Counted from the first letter of the stretch, positions 35,051 through 49,212 are shown. The stretch is DNA of 64,000 nt from Agelaius tricolor (GCA_023055355.1 JALJCS010000053.1:1374501-1438500), one strand, 5' to 3'. Numbers and translations: made by a program. The notes: generated from the sequence alone by a model not told the origin.

Positions 35051-36820
35051 TCCCTCAAGAGCCTCCCATTGTCCAGGCAAAAGCTCCCTCAGCACCTCCT
35101 CACGGGCCTTGTGCTACACGCCCTTGCCCAGCTCCCCTGTCCTTCTGTGCACGCGCTGCAGCCCCTCAAGGAATTTCTGCTGCCCAGGGGCCCACAAGTG
35201 CACCCAGCACTGCAGCGGTGGCCGCAGCGCTGCCCAGCACAGGGCCACGCTCGCTGCCCTGCTCCTGCTGCCCCACTGCTGCTGACACAGGCCACCAGGC
35301 CCTTGGCCTTCTTGGCCACCTGGCCACAGGCTGCCTCATCTTCAGCAGCTCAAGGCCGCCAGCCCTGCGTCCCTTGGGCCCACGCAGCTCCCCCCCCACA
35401 AAAGTGCCCATGTCACTTCAGATACAGCAGGCACCATTGCAAGATGGCCTTCCTCTTCCCAGCAACACAAGACAGCGCTCAAGGACTTGCAGCTTCACCC
35501 CCACTGCAGGCTCCAAGGCATTTGCCAAAGCTGCAGACTGCAGCAAAAGATGCATCGACAGAAACTGGCCGCTTCTGCTTTTGGCTTCACAAGAAGGCTT
35601 GGCAACTCTGCACTTTCTTTCTTTGCCTAGGAGGTACAAGAGTGGCCCCCCCACAGCTGCATGGACCACACAATCCTCCCCTTGCAGCTTATCAAAAGCC
35701 AAAAGACAGCTGGCCCAAAAGAGACTGTACAAGTGAAGAACTACTCAAGGAAAGTGCAGACCGCTTTGCCAAGCCAAGCACACCTTTCCAAACAGGGAAA
35801 ACAAACAAACCAAGGCCTGCCACCTCCAGCACTACCTCCTTTGCCCCTGGCCATAGCACTGCAGAAGCCAAGAGATAGAGCTGCCCTGAGTCAAGCAGCC
35901 AGATGCTCTCCCAGAAGCACCAACCCTGGGCTGCCTCAAGGTGACAGGTCAGAGGCCAAGTGCGTTGGTCGCTGCCTGGAGGAAATGCCGAGCTCCTGGC
36001 AGGACTCCGGCACCCAGCATCCTCAGCCAGCAACAGCAAAGTGCTGGCTGCTGCAAAACTTGCAGCTCTGCCTTGCACTAAAGACAGCACCCCACACAAC
36101 TGGCACTTACAGCTTCAGAATATCCAGCCTCTGGTGTGAGCACTGATGGAGGCTGGCGGTCATGCAGCTCAGCCTGCTCCTCTTTGGCTTCTTGTCCAGG
36201 AGCAGCGGGAGCCAGGGCAGAGACGGCTTTTGCTTCTGTCATCTGTCAGAAGAGAGGAGCATGAGGGACAGGCCATTTCCTATCATGCAGAATCTCATCT
36301 CTTTTCACATCTACCACCACCTACTAAGGAAAAATCGTCCATATTTCATGGTGACAGAGGGCTTCTAATTCACAGCTACCAAATTCAAATGGGCCAATTC
36401 AGCAGCACTCTAGATGGATACAAAGTTGATTTTCCTCCCTGGCTGCTATCAGCAAGAAGGTTGTCTTGGCAGAAGGGAGCTTTAAGTGCTTGAAAGCACT
36501 GAAATGCAAAAGTAGGAAAGCGACAGCAACGCCTTGGCACCTGCTGCTGCAGACGTAGAAAACTGAAACTGGATCACAATCCCAGCCAGGGCTGAAAAAG
36601 GGGCAGAAAACGTTGTCCAGAAGCATCTTTGCTTGCTGCAAAAAGGAAAATGAACAGGCCTTCTCTTCTTAACAAAACTACCAGCCAACAAAGCACAAGA
36701 TGGAAAGGTCACCCCCTCCAGTGTCTAAAGGCCTAGGATGCAGTGAGGGGATGTTTGGCGGTGAAACAGCCCTCGTGCTGAGCACTGTCATGCAGGGATG
36801 GATGGACGTCTGCCTGAAGG
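35051..36820. repeat. Array unit 17
   Basis: This is the partner of unit 12 in the five-unit duplication, with the same GCACCATTGC, GGCAACTCTG and CTTGGCACC. Minus-strand exon 36111-36242. Confidence 0.95.
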
Positions 36821-38591
36821 TCCCTCAAGTGCCTCCCATTGTCCAGGCAAAAGCTCCCTCAGCACCTCCTCACGGGCCTTGTGCTACACGCCCTTGCCCA
36901 GCTCCCCTGTCCTTCTGTGCACGCGCTGCAGCCCCTCAAGGACTTTCTGCTGCCCAGGGGCCCACAAGTGCACCCAGCACTGCAGCGGTGGCCGCAGCGC
37001 TGCCCAGCACAGGGCCACGCTCGCTGCCCTGCTCCTGCTGCCCCACTGCTGCTGACACAGGCCACCATGCCCTTGGCCTTCTTGGCCACCTGGCCACAGG
37101 CTGCCTCATCTTCAGCAGCTCAAGGCCGCCAGCCCTGCGTCCCTTGGGCCCACGCAGCTCCCCCCCCACAAAAGTGCCCATGTCACTTCAGATACAGCAG
37201 GCACCATTGCAAGATGGCCTTCCTCTTCCCAGCAAAACAAGACAGCGCTCAAGGACTTGCAGCTTCACCCCCACTGCAGGCTCCAAGGCATTTGCCAAAG
37301 CTGCAGACTGCAGCAAAAGATGCATCGACAGAAACTGGCCGCTTCTGCTTTTGGCTTCACAAGAAGGCTTGGCAACTCCGCACTTTCTTTCTTTGCCTAG
37401 GAGGGACAAGAGTGGCCCCCCCACAGCTGCATGGACCACACAATCCTCCCCTTGCAGCTTATGAAAAGCCAAAAGACAGCTGGCCCAAAGGAGACTGTAC
37501 AAGTGAAGAACTACTCAAGGAAAGTGCAGACCGCTTTGCCAAGCCAAGCACACCTTTCCAAACAGGGAAAACAAACAAACCAAGGCCTGCCACCTCCAGC
37601 ACTACCTCCTTTGCCCCTGGCCATAGCACTGCAGAAGCCAAGAGATAGAGCTGCCCTGAGTCAAGCAGCCAGATGCTCTCCCAGAAGCACCAACCCTGGG
37701 CTGCCTCAAGGTGACAGGTCAGAGGCCAAGTGCGTTGGTCGCTGCCTGGAGGAAATGCCGAGCTCCTGGCAGGACTCCGGCACCCAGCATCCTCAGCCAG
37801 CAACAGCAAAGTGCTGGCTGCTGCAAAACTTGCAGCTCTGCCTTGCACTAAAGACAGCACCCCACACAACTGGCACTTACAGCTTCAGAATATCCAGCCT
37901 CTGGTGTGAGCACTGATGGAGGCTGGCGGTCATGCAGCTCAGCCTGCTCCTCTTTGGCTTCTTGTCCAGGAGCAGCGGGAGCCAGGGCAGAGACGGCTTT
38001 TGCTTCTGTCATCTGTCAGAAGAGAGGAGCATGAGGGACAGGCCATTTCCTATCATGTAGAATCTCATTTCTTTTCACATCTACCGCCACACCTACTAAG
38101 GAAAAATCGTAACATTTCATGGTGACAGAGGGCTTCTAATTCACAGCTACCAAATTCAAATGGGCCAATTCAGCAGCACTCTAGATGGATACGAAGTTGA
38201 TTTTCCTCCCTGGCTGCTATCAGCAAGAAGGTTGTCTTGGCAGAAGGGAGCTTTAAGTGCTTGAAAGCACTGAAATGCAAAAGTAGGAAAGCGACAGCAA
38301 CGCCTTGGCTCCTGCTGCTGCAGACGTAGAAAACTGAAACTGGATCACAATCCCAGCCAGGGCTGAAAAAGGGGCAGGAAACGTTGTCCAGAAGCATCTT
38401 TGCTTGCTGCAAAAAGGAAAATGAACAGGCCTTCTCTTCTTAACAAAACTACCAGCCAACAAAGCACAAGATGGAAAGGTCACCCCCTCCAGTGTCTAAA
38501 GGCCTAGGATGCAGTGAGGGGATGTTTGGCGGTGAAACAGCCCTCGTGCTGAGCACTGTCACGCAGGGATGGATGGACGTCTGCCTGAAGG
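36821..38591. repeat. Array unit 18 (1771 bp)
   Basis: This is the partner of unit 13 up to about 37984, then it diverges. It has the CGCCACACC insertion (38084-38092) without the compensating deletion, hence 1771 bp. Minus-strand exon 37881-38012. Confidence 0.95.
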
Positions 38592-40361
38592 TCCCTCAAG
38601 AGCCTCCCATTGTCCAGGCAAAAGCTCCCTCAGCACCTCCTCACGGGCCTTGTGCTACACGCCCTTGCCCAGCTCCCCTGTCCTTCTGTGCACGCGCTGC
38701 AGCCCCTCAAGGAATTTCTGCTGCCCAGGGGCCCACAAGTGCACCCAGCACTGCAGCGGTGGCCGCAGCGCTGCCCAGCACAGGGCCACGCTCGCTGCCC
38801 TGCTCCTGCTGCCCCACTGCTGCTGACACAGGCCACCAGGCCCTTGGCCTTCTTGGCCACCTGGCCACAGGCTGCCTCATCTTCAGCAGCTCAAGGCCGC
38901 CAGCCCTGCGTCCCTTGGGCCCACGCAGCTCCCCCCCCACAAAAGTGCCCATGTCACTTCAGATACAGCAGGCGCCATTGCAAGATGGCCTTCCTCTTCC
39001 CAGCAACACAAGACAGCGCTCAAGGACTTGCAGCTTCACCCCCACTGCAGGCTCCAAGGCATTTGCCAAAGCTGCAGACTGCAGCAAAAGATGCATCGAC
39101 AGAAACTGGCCGCTTCTGCTTTTGGCTTCACAAGAAGGCTTGGCAACTCTGCACTTTCTTTCTTTGCCTAGGAGGTACAAGAGTGGCCCCCCCACAGCTG
39201 CATGGACCACACAATCCTCCCCTTGCAGCTTATCAAAAGCCAAAAGACAGCTGGCCCAAAAGAGACTGTACAAGTGAAGAACTACTCAAGGAAAGTGCAG
39301 ACCGCTTTGCCAAGCCAAGCACACCTTTCCAAACAGGGAAAACAAACAAACCAAGGCCTGCCACCTCCAGCACTACCTCCTTTGCCCCTGGCCATAGCAC
39401 TGCAGAAGCCAAGAGATAGAGCTGCCCTGAGTCAAGCAGCCAGATGCTCTCCCAGAAGCACCAACCCTGGGCTGCCTCAAGGTGACAGGTCAGAGGCCAA
39501 GTGCGTTGGTCGCTGCCTGGAGGAAATGCCGAGCTCCTGGCAGGACTCCGGCACCCAGCATCCTCAGCCAGCAACAGCAAAGTGCTGGCTGCTGCAAAAC
39601 TTGCAGCTCTGCCTTGCACTAAAGACAGCACCCCACACAACTGGCACTTACAGCTTCAGAATATCCAGCCTCTGGTGTGAGCACTGATGGAGGCTGGCGG
39701 TCATGCAGCTCAGCCTGCTCCTCTTTGGCTTCTTGTCCAGGAGCAGCGGGAGCCAGGGCAGAGACGGCTTTTGCTTCTGTCATCTGTCAGAAGAGAGGAG
39801 CATGAGGGACAGGCCATTTCCTATCATGCAGAATCTCATCTCTTTTCACATCTACCACCACCTACTAAGGAAAAATCGTCCATATTTCATGGTGACAGAG
39901 GGCTTCTAATTCACAGCTACCAAATTCAAATGGGCCAATTCAGCAGCACTCTAGATGGATACAAAGTTGATTTTCCTCCCTGGCTGCTATCAGCAAGAAG
40001 GTTGTCTTGGCAGAAGGGAGCTTTAAGTGCTTGAAAGCACTGAAATGCAAAAGTAGGAAAGCGACAGCAACGCCTTGGCTCCTGCTGCTGCAGACGTAGA
40101 AAACTGAAACTGGATCACAATCCCAGCCAGGGCTGAAAAAGGGGCAGGAAACGTTGTCCAGAAGCATCTTTGCTTGCTGCAAAAAGGAAAATGAACAGGC
40201 CTTCTCTTCTTAACAAAACTACCAGCCAACAAAGCACAAGATGGAAAGGTCACCCCCTCCAGTGTCTAAAGGCCTAGGATGCAGTGAGGGGATGTTTGGC
40301 GGTGAAACAGCCCTCGTGCTGAGCACTGTCATGCAGGGATGGATGGACGTCTGCCTGAAGG
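38592..40361. repeat. Array unit 19
   Basis: It resembles unit 9, with GGCAACTCTG and GGTACAAG, but without unit 9's private base. Minus-strand exon 39652-39783. Confidence 0.95.
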
Positions 40362-42131
40362 TCCCTCAAGTGCCTCCCATTGTCCAGGCAAAAGCTCCCT
40401 CAGCACCTCCTGACGGGCCTTGTGCTACACGCCCTTGCCCAGCTCCCCTGTCCTTCTGTGCACGCGCTGCAGCCCCTCAAGGACTTTCTGCTGCCCAGGG
40501 GCCCACAAGTGCACCCAGCACTGCAGCGGTGGCCGCAGCGCTGCCCAGCACAGGGCCACGCTCGCTGCCCTGCTCCTGCTGCCCCACTGCTGCTGACACA
40601 GGCCACCAGGCCCTTGGCCTTCTTGGCCACCTGGCCACAGGCTGCCTCATCTTCAGCAGCTCAAGGCCGCCAGCCCTGCGTCCTTTTGGCGCACGCAGCT
40701 CCCCCGCCACAAAACTGCCCATGTCACTTCAGATACAGCAGGCACCATTGCAAGATGGCCTTCCTCTTCCCAGCAACACAAGACAGCGCTCAAGGACTTG
40801 CAGCTTCACCCCCACTGCAGGCTCCAAGGCATTTGCCAAAGCTGCAGACTGCAGCAAAAGATGCATCGACAGAAACTGGCCGCTTCTGCTTTTGGCTTCA
40901 CAAGAAGGCTTGGCAACTCCGCACTTTCTTTCTTTGCCTAGGAGGGACAAGAGTGGCCCCCCCACAGCTGCATGGACCACACAATCCTCCCCTTGCAGCT
41001 TATCAAAAGCCAAAAGACAGCTGGCCCAAAAGAGACTGTACAAGTGAAGAACTACTCAAAGAAAGTGCAGATTGCTTTCCCAAGCCAAGCACTCCTTTCC
41101 AAACAGGGAAAACAAGCAAACCAAGGCCTGCCGCCTCCAGCACTACCTCCTTTGCCCCTGGCCATAGCACTGCAGAAGCCAAGAGATAGAGCTGCCCTGA
41201 GTCAAGCAGCCAGATGCTCTCCCAGAAGCACCAACCCTGGGCTGCCTCAAGGTGACAGGTCAGAGGCCAAGTGCGTTGGTCGCTGCCTGGAGGAAATGCC
41301 GAGCTCCTGGCAGGACTCCGGCACCCAGCATCCTCAGCCAGCAACAGCAAAGTGCTGGCTGCTGCAAAACTTGCAGCTCTGCCTTGCACTAAAGACAGCA
41401 CCCCACACAACTGGCACTTACAGCTTCAGAATATCCAGCCTCTGGTGTGAGCACTGATGGAGGCTGGCGGTCATGCAGCTCAGCCTGCTCCTCTTTGGCT
41501 TCTTGTCCAGGAGCAGCGGGAGCCAGGGCAGAGACGGCTTTTGCTTCTGTCATCTGTCAGAAGAGAGGAGCATGAGGGACAGGCCATTTCCTATCATGCA
41601 GAATCTCATCTCTTTTCACATCTACCACCACCTACTAAGGAAAAATCGTCCATATTTCATGGTGACAGAGGGCTTCTAATTCACAGCTACCAAATTCAAA
41701 TGGGCCAATTCAGCAGCACTCTAGATGGATACAAAATTGATTTTCCTCCCTGGCTGCTATCAGCAAGAAGGTTGTCTTGGCAGAAGGGAGCTTTAAGTGC
41801 TTGAAAGCACTGAAATGCAAAAGTAGGAAAGCGACAGCAACGCCTTGGCACCTGCTGCTGCAGACGTAGAAAACTGAAACTGGATCACAATCCCAGCCAG
41901 GGCTGAAAAAGGGGCAGAAAACGTTGTCCAGAAGCATCTTTGCTTGCTGCAAAAATGAAAATGAACAGGCCTTCTCTTCTTAAAAAAACTACCAGCCAAC
42001 AAAGCACAAGATGGAAAGGTCACCCCCTCCAGTGTCTAAAGGCCTAGGATGCAGTGAGGGGATGTTTGGCGGTGAAACAGCCCTCGTGCTGAGCACTGTC
42101 ATGCAGGGATGGATGGACGTCTGCCTGAAGG
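40362..42131. repeat. Array unit 20
   Basis: F-type with GACGGGCC as in unit 8, otherwise close to unit 10, including CAAAATTGAT and TTAAAAAAAC at the end. Minus-strand exon 41422-41553. Confidence 0.95.
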
Positions 42132-43902
42132 TCCCTCAAGTGCCTCCCATTGTCCAGGCAAAAGCTCCCTCAGCACCTCCTCACGGGCCTTGTGCTACAC
42201 GCCCTTGCCCAGCTCCCCTGTCCTTCTGTGCACGCGCTGCAGCCCCTCAAGGACTTTCTGCTGCCCAGGGGCCCACAAGTGCACCCAGCACTGCAGCGGT
42301 GGCCGCAGCGCTGCCCAGCACAGGGCCACGCTCGCTGCCCTGCTCCTGCTGCCCCACTGCTGCTGACACAGGCCACCATGCCCTTGGCCTTCTTGGCCAC
42401 CTGGCCACAGGCTGCCTCATCTTCAGCAGCTCAAGGCCGCCAGCCCTGCGTCCCTTGGGCCCACGCAGCTCCCCCCCCACAAAAGTGCCCATGTCACTTC
42501 AGATACAGCAGGCGCCATTGCAAGATGGCCTTCCTCTTCCCAGCAAAACAAGACAGCGCTCAAGGACTTGCAGCTTCACCCCCACTGCAGGCTCCAAGGC
42601 ATTTGCCAAAGCTGCAGACTGCAGCAAAAGATGCATCGACAGAAACTGGCCGCTTCTGCTTTTGGCTTCACAAGAAGGCTTGGCAACTCCGCACTTTCTT
42701 TCTTTGCCTAGGAGGGACAAGAGTGGCCCCCCCCACAGCTGCATGGACCACACAATCCTCCCCTTGCAGCTTATTAAAAGCCAAAAGACAGCTGGCCCAA
42801 AGGAGACTGTACAAGTGAAGAACTACTCAAGGAAAGTGCAGACCGCTTTGCCAAGCCAAGCACACCTTTCCAAACAGGGAAAACAAACAAACCAAGGCCT
42901 GCCACCTCCAGCACTACCTGCTTTGCCCCTGGCCATAGCACTGCAGAAGCCAAGAGATAGAGCTGTCCTGAGTCAAGCAGCCAGATGCTCTCCCAGAAGC
43001 ACCAACCCTGGGCTGCCTCAAGGTGACAGGTCAGAGGCCAAGTGCGTTGGTCGCTGCCTGGAGGAAATGCCGAGCTCCTGGCAGGACTCCGGCACCCAGC
43101 ATCCTCAGCCAGCAACAGCAAAGTGCTGGCTGCTGCAAAACTTGCAGCTCTGCCTTGCACTAAAGACAGCACCCCACACAACTGGCACTTACAGCTTCAG
43201 AATATCCAGCCTCTGGTGTGAGCACTGATGGAGGCTGGCGGTCATGCAGCTCAGCCTGCTCCTCTTTGGCTTCTTGTCCAGGAGCAGCGGGAGCCAGGGG
43301 AGAGACGGCTTTTGCTTCTGTCATCTGTCAGAAGAGAGGAGCATGAGGGACAGGCCATTTCCTATCATGTAGAATCTCATTTCTTTTCACATCTACCACC
43401 ACCTACTAAGGAAAAATCGTCCATATTTCATGGTGACAGAGGGCTTCTAATTCACAGCTACCAAATTCAAATGGGCCAATTCAGCAGCACTCTAGATGGA
43501 TACAAAGTTGATTTTCCTCCCTGGCTGCTATCAGCAAGAAGGTTGTCTTGGCAGAAGGGAGCTTTAAGTGCTTGAAAGCACTGAAATGCAAAAGTAGGAA
43601 AGCGACAGCAACGCCTTGGCTCCTGCTGCTGCAGACGTAGAAAACTGAAACTGGATCACAATCCCAGCCAGGGCTGAAAAAGGGGCAGGAAACGTTGTCC
43701 AGAAGCATCTTTGCTTGCTGCAAAAAGGAAAATGAACAGGCCTTCTCTTCTTAACAAAACTACCAGCCAACAAAGCACAAGATGGAAAGGTCACCCCCTC
43801 CAGTGTCTAAAGGCCTAGGATGCAGTGAGGGGATGTTTGGCGGTGAAACAGCCCTTGTGCTGAGCACTGTCACGCAGGGATGGATGGACGTCTGCCTGAA
43901 GG
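42132..43902. repeat. Array unit 21 (1771 bp)
   Basis: One extra C in the C run near 42727-42734 (8 instead of 7) lengthens it and fuses two plus-strand frames into 405 codons. It also has private TTATTAAAAGCC near 42773 and GCTGTCCTG near 42963. Minus-strand exon 43193-43324 has Pro at codon 9 and is unaffected. Confidence 0.95.
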
Positions 43903-45672
43903 TCCCTCAAGAGCCTCCCATTGTCCAGGCAAAAGCTCCCTCAGCACCTCCTCACGGGCCTTGTGCTACACGCCCTTGCCCAGCTCCCCTGTCCTTCTGT
44001 GCACGCGCTGCAGCCCCTCAAGGAATTTCTGCTGCCCAGGGGCCCACAAGTGCACCCAGCACTGCAGCGGTGGCCGCAGCGCTGCCCAGCACAGGGCCAC
44101 GCTCGCTGCCCTGCTCCTGCTGCCCCACTGCTGCTGACACAGGCCACCAGGCCCTTGGCCTTCTTGGCCACCTGGCCACAGGCTGCCTCATCTTCAGCAG
44201 CTCAAGGCCGCCAGCCCTGCGTCCTTTTGGCGCACGCAGCTCCCCCGCCACAAAAGTGCCCATGTCACTTCAGATACAGCAGGCACCATTGCAAGATGGC
44301 CTTCCTCTTCCCAGCAACACAAGACAGCGCTCAAGGACTTGCAGCTTCACCCCCACTGCAGGCTCCAAGGCATTTGCCAAAGCTGCAGACTGCAGCAAAA
44401 GATGCATCGACAGAAACTGGCCGCTTCTGCTTTTGGCTTCACAAGAAGGCTTGGCAACTCCGCACTTTCTTTCTTTGCCTAGGAGGTACAAGAGTGGCCC
44501 CCCCACAGCTGCATGGACCACACAATCCTCCCCTTGCAGCTTATCAAAAGCCAAAAGACAGCTGGCCCAAAAGAGACTGTACAAGTGAAGAACTACTCAA
44601 GGAAAGTGCAGACCGCTTTGCCAAGCCAAGCACACCTTTCCAAACAGGGAAAACAAACAAACCAAGGCCTGCCACCTCCAGCACTACCTCCTTTGCCCCT
44701 GGCCATAGCACTGCAGAAGCCAAGAGATAGAGCTGCCCTGAGTCAAGCAGCCAGATGCTCTCCCAGAAGCACCAACCCTGGGCTGCCTCAAGGTGACAGG
44801 TCAGAGGCCAAGTGCGTTGGTCGCTGCCTGGAGGAAATGCCGAGCTCCTGGCAGGACTCCGGCACCCAGCATCCTCAGCCAGCAACAGCAAAGTGCTGGC
44901 TGCTGCAAAACTTGCAGCTCTGCCTTGCACTAAAGACAGCACCCCACACAACTGGCACTTACAGCTTCAGAATATCCAGCCTCTGGTGTGAGCACTGATG
45001 GAGGCTGGCGGTCATGCAGCTCAGCCTGCTCCTCTTTGGCTTCTTGTCCAGGAGCAGCGGGAGCCAGGGCAGAGACGGCTTTTGCTTCTGTCATCTGTCA
45101 GAAGAGAGGAGCATGAGGGACAGGCCATTTCCTATCATGCAGAATCTCATCTCTTTTCACATCTACCACCACCTACTAAGGAAAAATCGTCCATATTTCA
45201 TGGTGACAGAGGGCTTCTAATTCACAGCTACCAAATTCAAATGGGCCAATTCAGCAGCACTCTAGATGGATACAAAGTTGATTTTCCTCCCTGGCTGCTA
45301 TCAGCAAGAAGGTTGTCTTGGCAGAAGGGAGCTTTAAGTGCTTGAAAGCACTGAAATGCAAAAGTAGGAAAGCGACAGCAACGCCTTGGCACCTGCTGCT
45401 GCAGACGTAGAAAACTGAAACTGGATCACAATCCCAGCCAGGGCTGAAAAAGGGGCAGAAAACGTTGTCCAGAAGCATCTTTGCTTGCTGCAAAAAGGAA
45501 AATGAACAGGCCTTCTCTTCTTAACAAAACTACCAGCCAACAAAGCACAAGATGGAAAGGTCACCCCCTCCAGTGTCTAAAGGCCTAGGATGCAGTGAGG
45601 GGATGTTTGGCGGTGAAACAGCCCTCGTGCTGAGCACTGTCATGCAGGGATGGATGGACGTCTGCCTGAAGG
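43903..45672. repeat. Array unit 22
   Basis: The first half is like unit 2 (F-type with AAAGTGCCC and GGTACAAG), joined to the CCGCTTTGCC form in the second half. It ends with CTTGGCACC. Minus-strand exon 44963-45094. Confidence 0.95.
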
Positions 45673-47442
45673 TCCCTCAAGTGCCTCCCATTGTCCAGGC
45701 AAAAGCTCCCTCAGCACCTCCTCACGGGCCTTGTGCTACACGCCCTTGCCCAGCTCCCCTGTCCTTCTGTGCACGCGCTGCAGCCCCTCAAGGACTTTCT
45801 GCTGCCCAGGGGCCCACAAGTGCACCCAGCACTGCAGCGGTGGCCGCAGCGCTGCCCAGCACAGGGCCACGCTCGCTGCCCTGCTCCTGCTGCCCCACTG
45901 CTGCTGACACAGGCCACCATGCCCTTGGCCTTCTTGGCCACCTGGCCACAGGCTGCCTCATCTTCAGCAGCTCAAGGCCGCCAGCCCTGCGTCCCTTGGG
46001 CCCACGCAGCTCCCCCCCCACAAAAGTGCCCATGTCACTTCAGATACAGCAGGCGCCATTGCAAGATGGCCTTCCTCTTCCCAGCAACACAAGACAGCGC
46101 TCAAGGACTTGCAGCTTCACCCCCACTGCAGGCTCCAAGGCATTTGCCAAAGCTGCAGACTGCAGCAAAAGATGCATCGACAGAAACTGGCCGCTTCTGC
46201 TTTTGGCTTCACAAGAAGGCTAGGCAACTCCACACTTTCTTTCTTTGCCTAGGAGGGACAAGAGTGGCCCCCCCACAGCTGCATGGACCACACAATCCTC
46301 CCCTTGCAGCTTATCAAAAGCCAAAAGACAGCTGGCCCAAAAGAGACTGTACAAGTGAAGAACTACTCAAGGAAAGTGCAGACCGCTTTGCCAAGCCAAG
46401 CACACCTTTCCAAACAGGGAAAACAAACAAACCAAGGCCTGCCGCCTCCAGCACTACCTGCTTTGCCCTTGGCCATAGCACTGCAGAAGCCAAGAGATAG
46501 AGCTGCCCTGAGTCAAGCAGCCAGATGCTCTCCCAGAAGCACCAGCCCTGGGCTGCCTCAAGGTGACAGGTCAGAGGCCAAGTGCATTCGTCGCTGCCTG
46601 GAGGAAATGCCGAGCTCCTGGCAGGACTCCGGCACCCAGCATCCTCAGCCAGCAACAGCAAAGTGCTGGCTGCTGCAAAACTTGCAGCTCTGCCTTGCAC
46701 TAAAGACAGCACCCCACACAACTGGCACTTACAGCTTCAGAATATCCAGCCTCTGGTGTGAGCACTGATGGAGGCTGGCGGTCATGCAGCTCAGCCTGCT
46801 CCTCTTTGGCTTCTTGTCCAGGAGCAGCGGGAGCCAGGGCAGAGACGGCTTTTGCTTCTGTCATCTGTCAGAAGAGAGGAGCATGAGGGACAGGCCATTT
46901 CCTATCATGTAGAATCTCATCTCTTTTCACATCTACCACCACCTACTAAGGAAAAATCGTCCATATTTCATGGTGACAGAGGGCTTCTAATTCACAGCTA
47001 CCAAATTCAAATGGGCCAATTCAGCAGCACTCTAGATGGATACGAAGTTGATTTTCCTCCCTGGCTGCTATCAGCAAGAAGGTTGTCTTGGCAGAAGGGA
47101 GCTTTAAGTGCTTGAAAGCACTGAAATGCAAAAGTAGGAAAGCGACAGCAACGCCTTGGCTCCTGCTGCTGCAGACGTAGAAAACTGAAACTGGATCACA
47201 ATCCCAGCCAGGGCTGAAAAAGGGGCAGGAAACGTTGTCCAGAAGCATCTTTGCTTGCTGCAAAAAGGAAAATGAACAGGCCTTCTCTTCTTAACAAAAC
47301 TACCAGCCAACAAAGCAAAAGATGGAAAGGTCACCCCCTCCAGTGTCTAAAGGCCTAGGATGCAGTGAGGGGATGTTTGGCGGTGAAACAGCCCTCGTGC
47401 TGAGCACTGTCACGCAGGCATGGATGGACGTCTGCCTGAAGG
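45673..47442. repeat. Array unit 23
   Basis: Close to unit 11, with a private GCATTCGTCG near 46584. It ends CACGCAGGCATGG, a variant also at the ends of units 25 and 26. Minus-strand exon 46733-46864. Confidence 0.95.
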
Positions 47443-49212
47443 TCCCTCAAGAGCCTCCCATTGTCCAGGCAAAAGCTCCCTCAGCACCTCCTCACGGGCC
47501 TTGTGCTACACGCCCTTGCCCAGCTCCCCTGTCCTTCTGTGCACGCGCTGCAGCCCCTCAAGGAATTTCTGCTGCCCAGGGGCCCACAAGTGCACCCAGC
47601 ACTGCAGCGGTGGCCGCAGCGCTGCCCAGCACAGGGCCACGCTCGCTGCCCTGCTCCTGCTGCCCCACTGCTGCTGACACAGGCCACCAGGCCCTTGGCC
47701 TTCTTGGCCACCTGGCCACAGGCTGCCTCATCTTCAGCAGCTCAAGGCCGCCAGCCCTGCGTCCCTTGGGCCCACGCAGCTCCCCCCCCACAAAAGTGCC
47801 CATGTCACTTCAGATACAGCAGGCGCCATTGCAAGATGGCCTTCCTCTTCCCAGCAACACAAGACAGCGCTCAAGGACTTGCAGCTTCACCCCCACTGCA
47901 GGCTCCAAGGCATTTGCCAAAGCTGCAGACTGCAGCAAAAGATGCATCGACAGAAACTGGCCGCTTCTGCTTTTGGCTTCACAAGAAGGCTTGGCAACTC
48001 CGCACTTTCTTTCTTTGCCTAGGAGGTACAAGAGTGGCCCCCCCACAGCTGCATGGACCACACAATCCTCCCCTTGCAGCTTATCAAAAGCCAAAAGACA
48101 GCTGGCCCAAAAGAGACTGTACAAGTGAAGAACTACTCAAAGAAAGTGCAGACCGCTTTGCCAAGCCAAGCACACCTTTCCAAACAGGGAAAACAAACAA
48201 ACCAAGGCCTGCCACCTCCAGCACTACCTCCTTTGCCCTTGGCCATAGCACTGCAGAAGCCGAGAGATAGAGCTGCCCTGAGTCAAGCAGCCAGATGCTC
48301 TCCCAGAAGCACCAGCCCTGGGCTGCCTCAAGGTGACAGGTCAGAGGCCAAGTGCGTTGGTCGCTGCCTGGAGGAAATGCCGAGCTCCTGGCAGGACTCT
48401 GGCACCCAGCATCCTCAGCCAGACACAGCAAAGTGCTGGCTGCTGCAAAACTTGCAGCTCTGCCTTGCACTAAAGACAGCACCACACACAACTGGCACTT
48501 ACGGCCTCAGAATATCCAGTCTCTGGTGTCAGCACTGATGGAGGCTGGCGGTCATGCAGCTCAGCCTGCTCCTCTTTGGCTTCTTGTCCAGGAGCAGCGG
48601 GAGCCAGGGGAGAGACGGCTTTTGCTTCTGTCATCTGTCAGAAGAGAGGAGCATGAGGGACAGGCCATTTCCTATCATGCAGAATCTCATCTCTTTTCAC
48701 ATCTACCACCACCTACTAAGGAAAAATCGTCCATATTTCATGGTGACAGAGGGCTTCTAATTCACAGCTACCAAATTCAAATGGGCCAATTCAGCAGCAC
48801 TCTAGATGGATACAAAGTTGATTTTCCTCCCTGGCCGCTATCAGCAAGAAGGTTGTCTTGGCAGAAGGGAGCTTTAAGTGCTTGAAAGCACTGAAATGCA
48901 AAAGTAGGAAAGCGACAGCAACGCCTTGGCTCCTGCTGCTGCAGACGTAGAAAACTGAAACTGGATCACAATCCCAGCCAGGGCTGAAAAAGGGGCAGGA
49001 AACGTTGTCCAGAAGCATCTTTGCTTGCTGCAAAAAGGAAAATGAACAGGCCTTCTCTTCTTAACAAAACTACCAGCCAACAAAGCACAAGATGGAAAGG
49101 TCACCCCCTCCAGTGTCTAAAGGCCTAGGATGCAGTGAGGGGATGTTTGGCGGTGAAACAGCCCTCGTGCTGAGCACTGTCATGCAGGGATGGATGGACG
49201 TCTGCCTGAAGG
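47443..49212. repeat. Array unit 24
   Basis: It has GCCGAGAG near 48259, CCAGTCTCTGGTGTCAG near 48517 and a private CTGGCCGCT near 48832. Minus-strand exon 48503-48634 has Pro at codon 9, silent CTG at codon 35, Thr at codon 39 and the GAG GCC ending. Confidence 0.95.
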
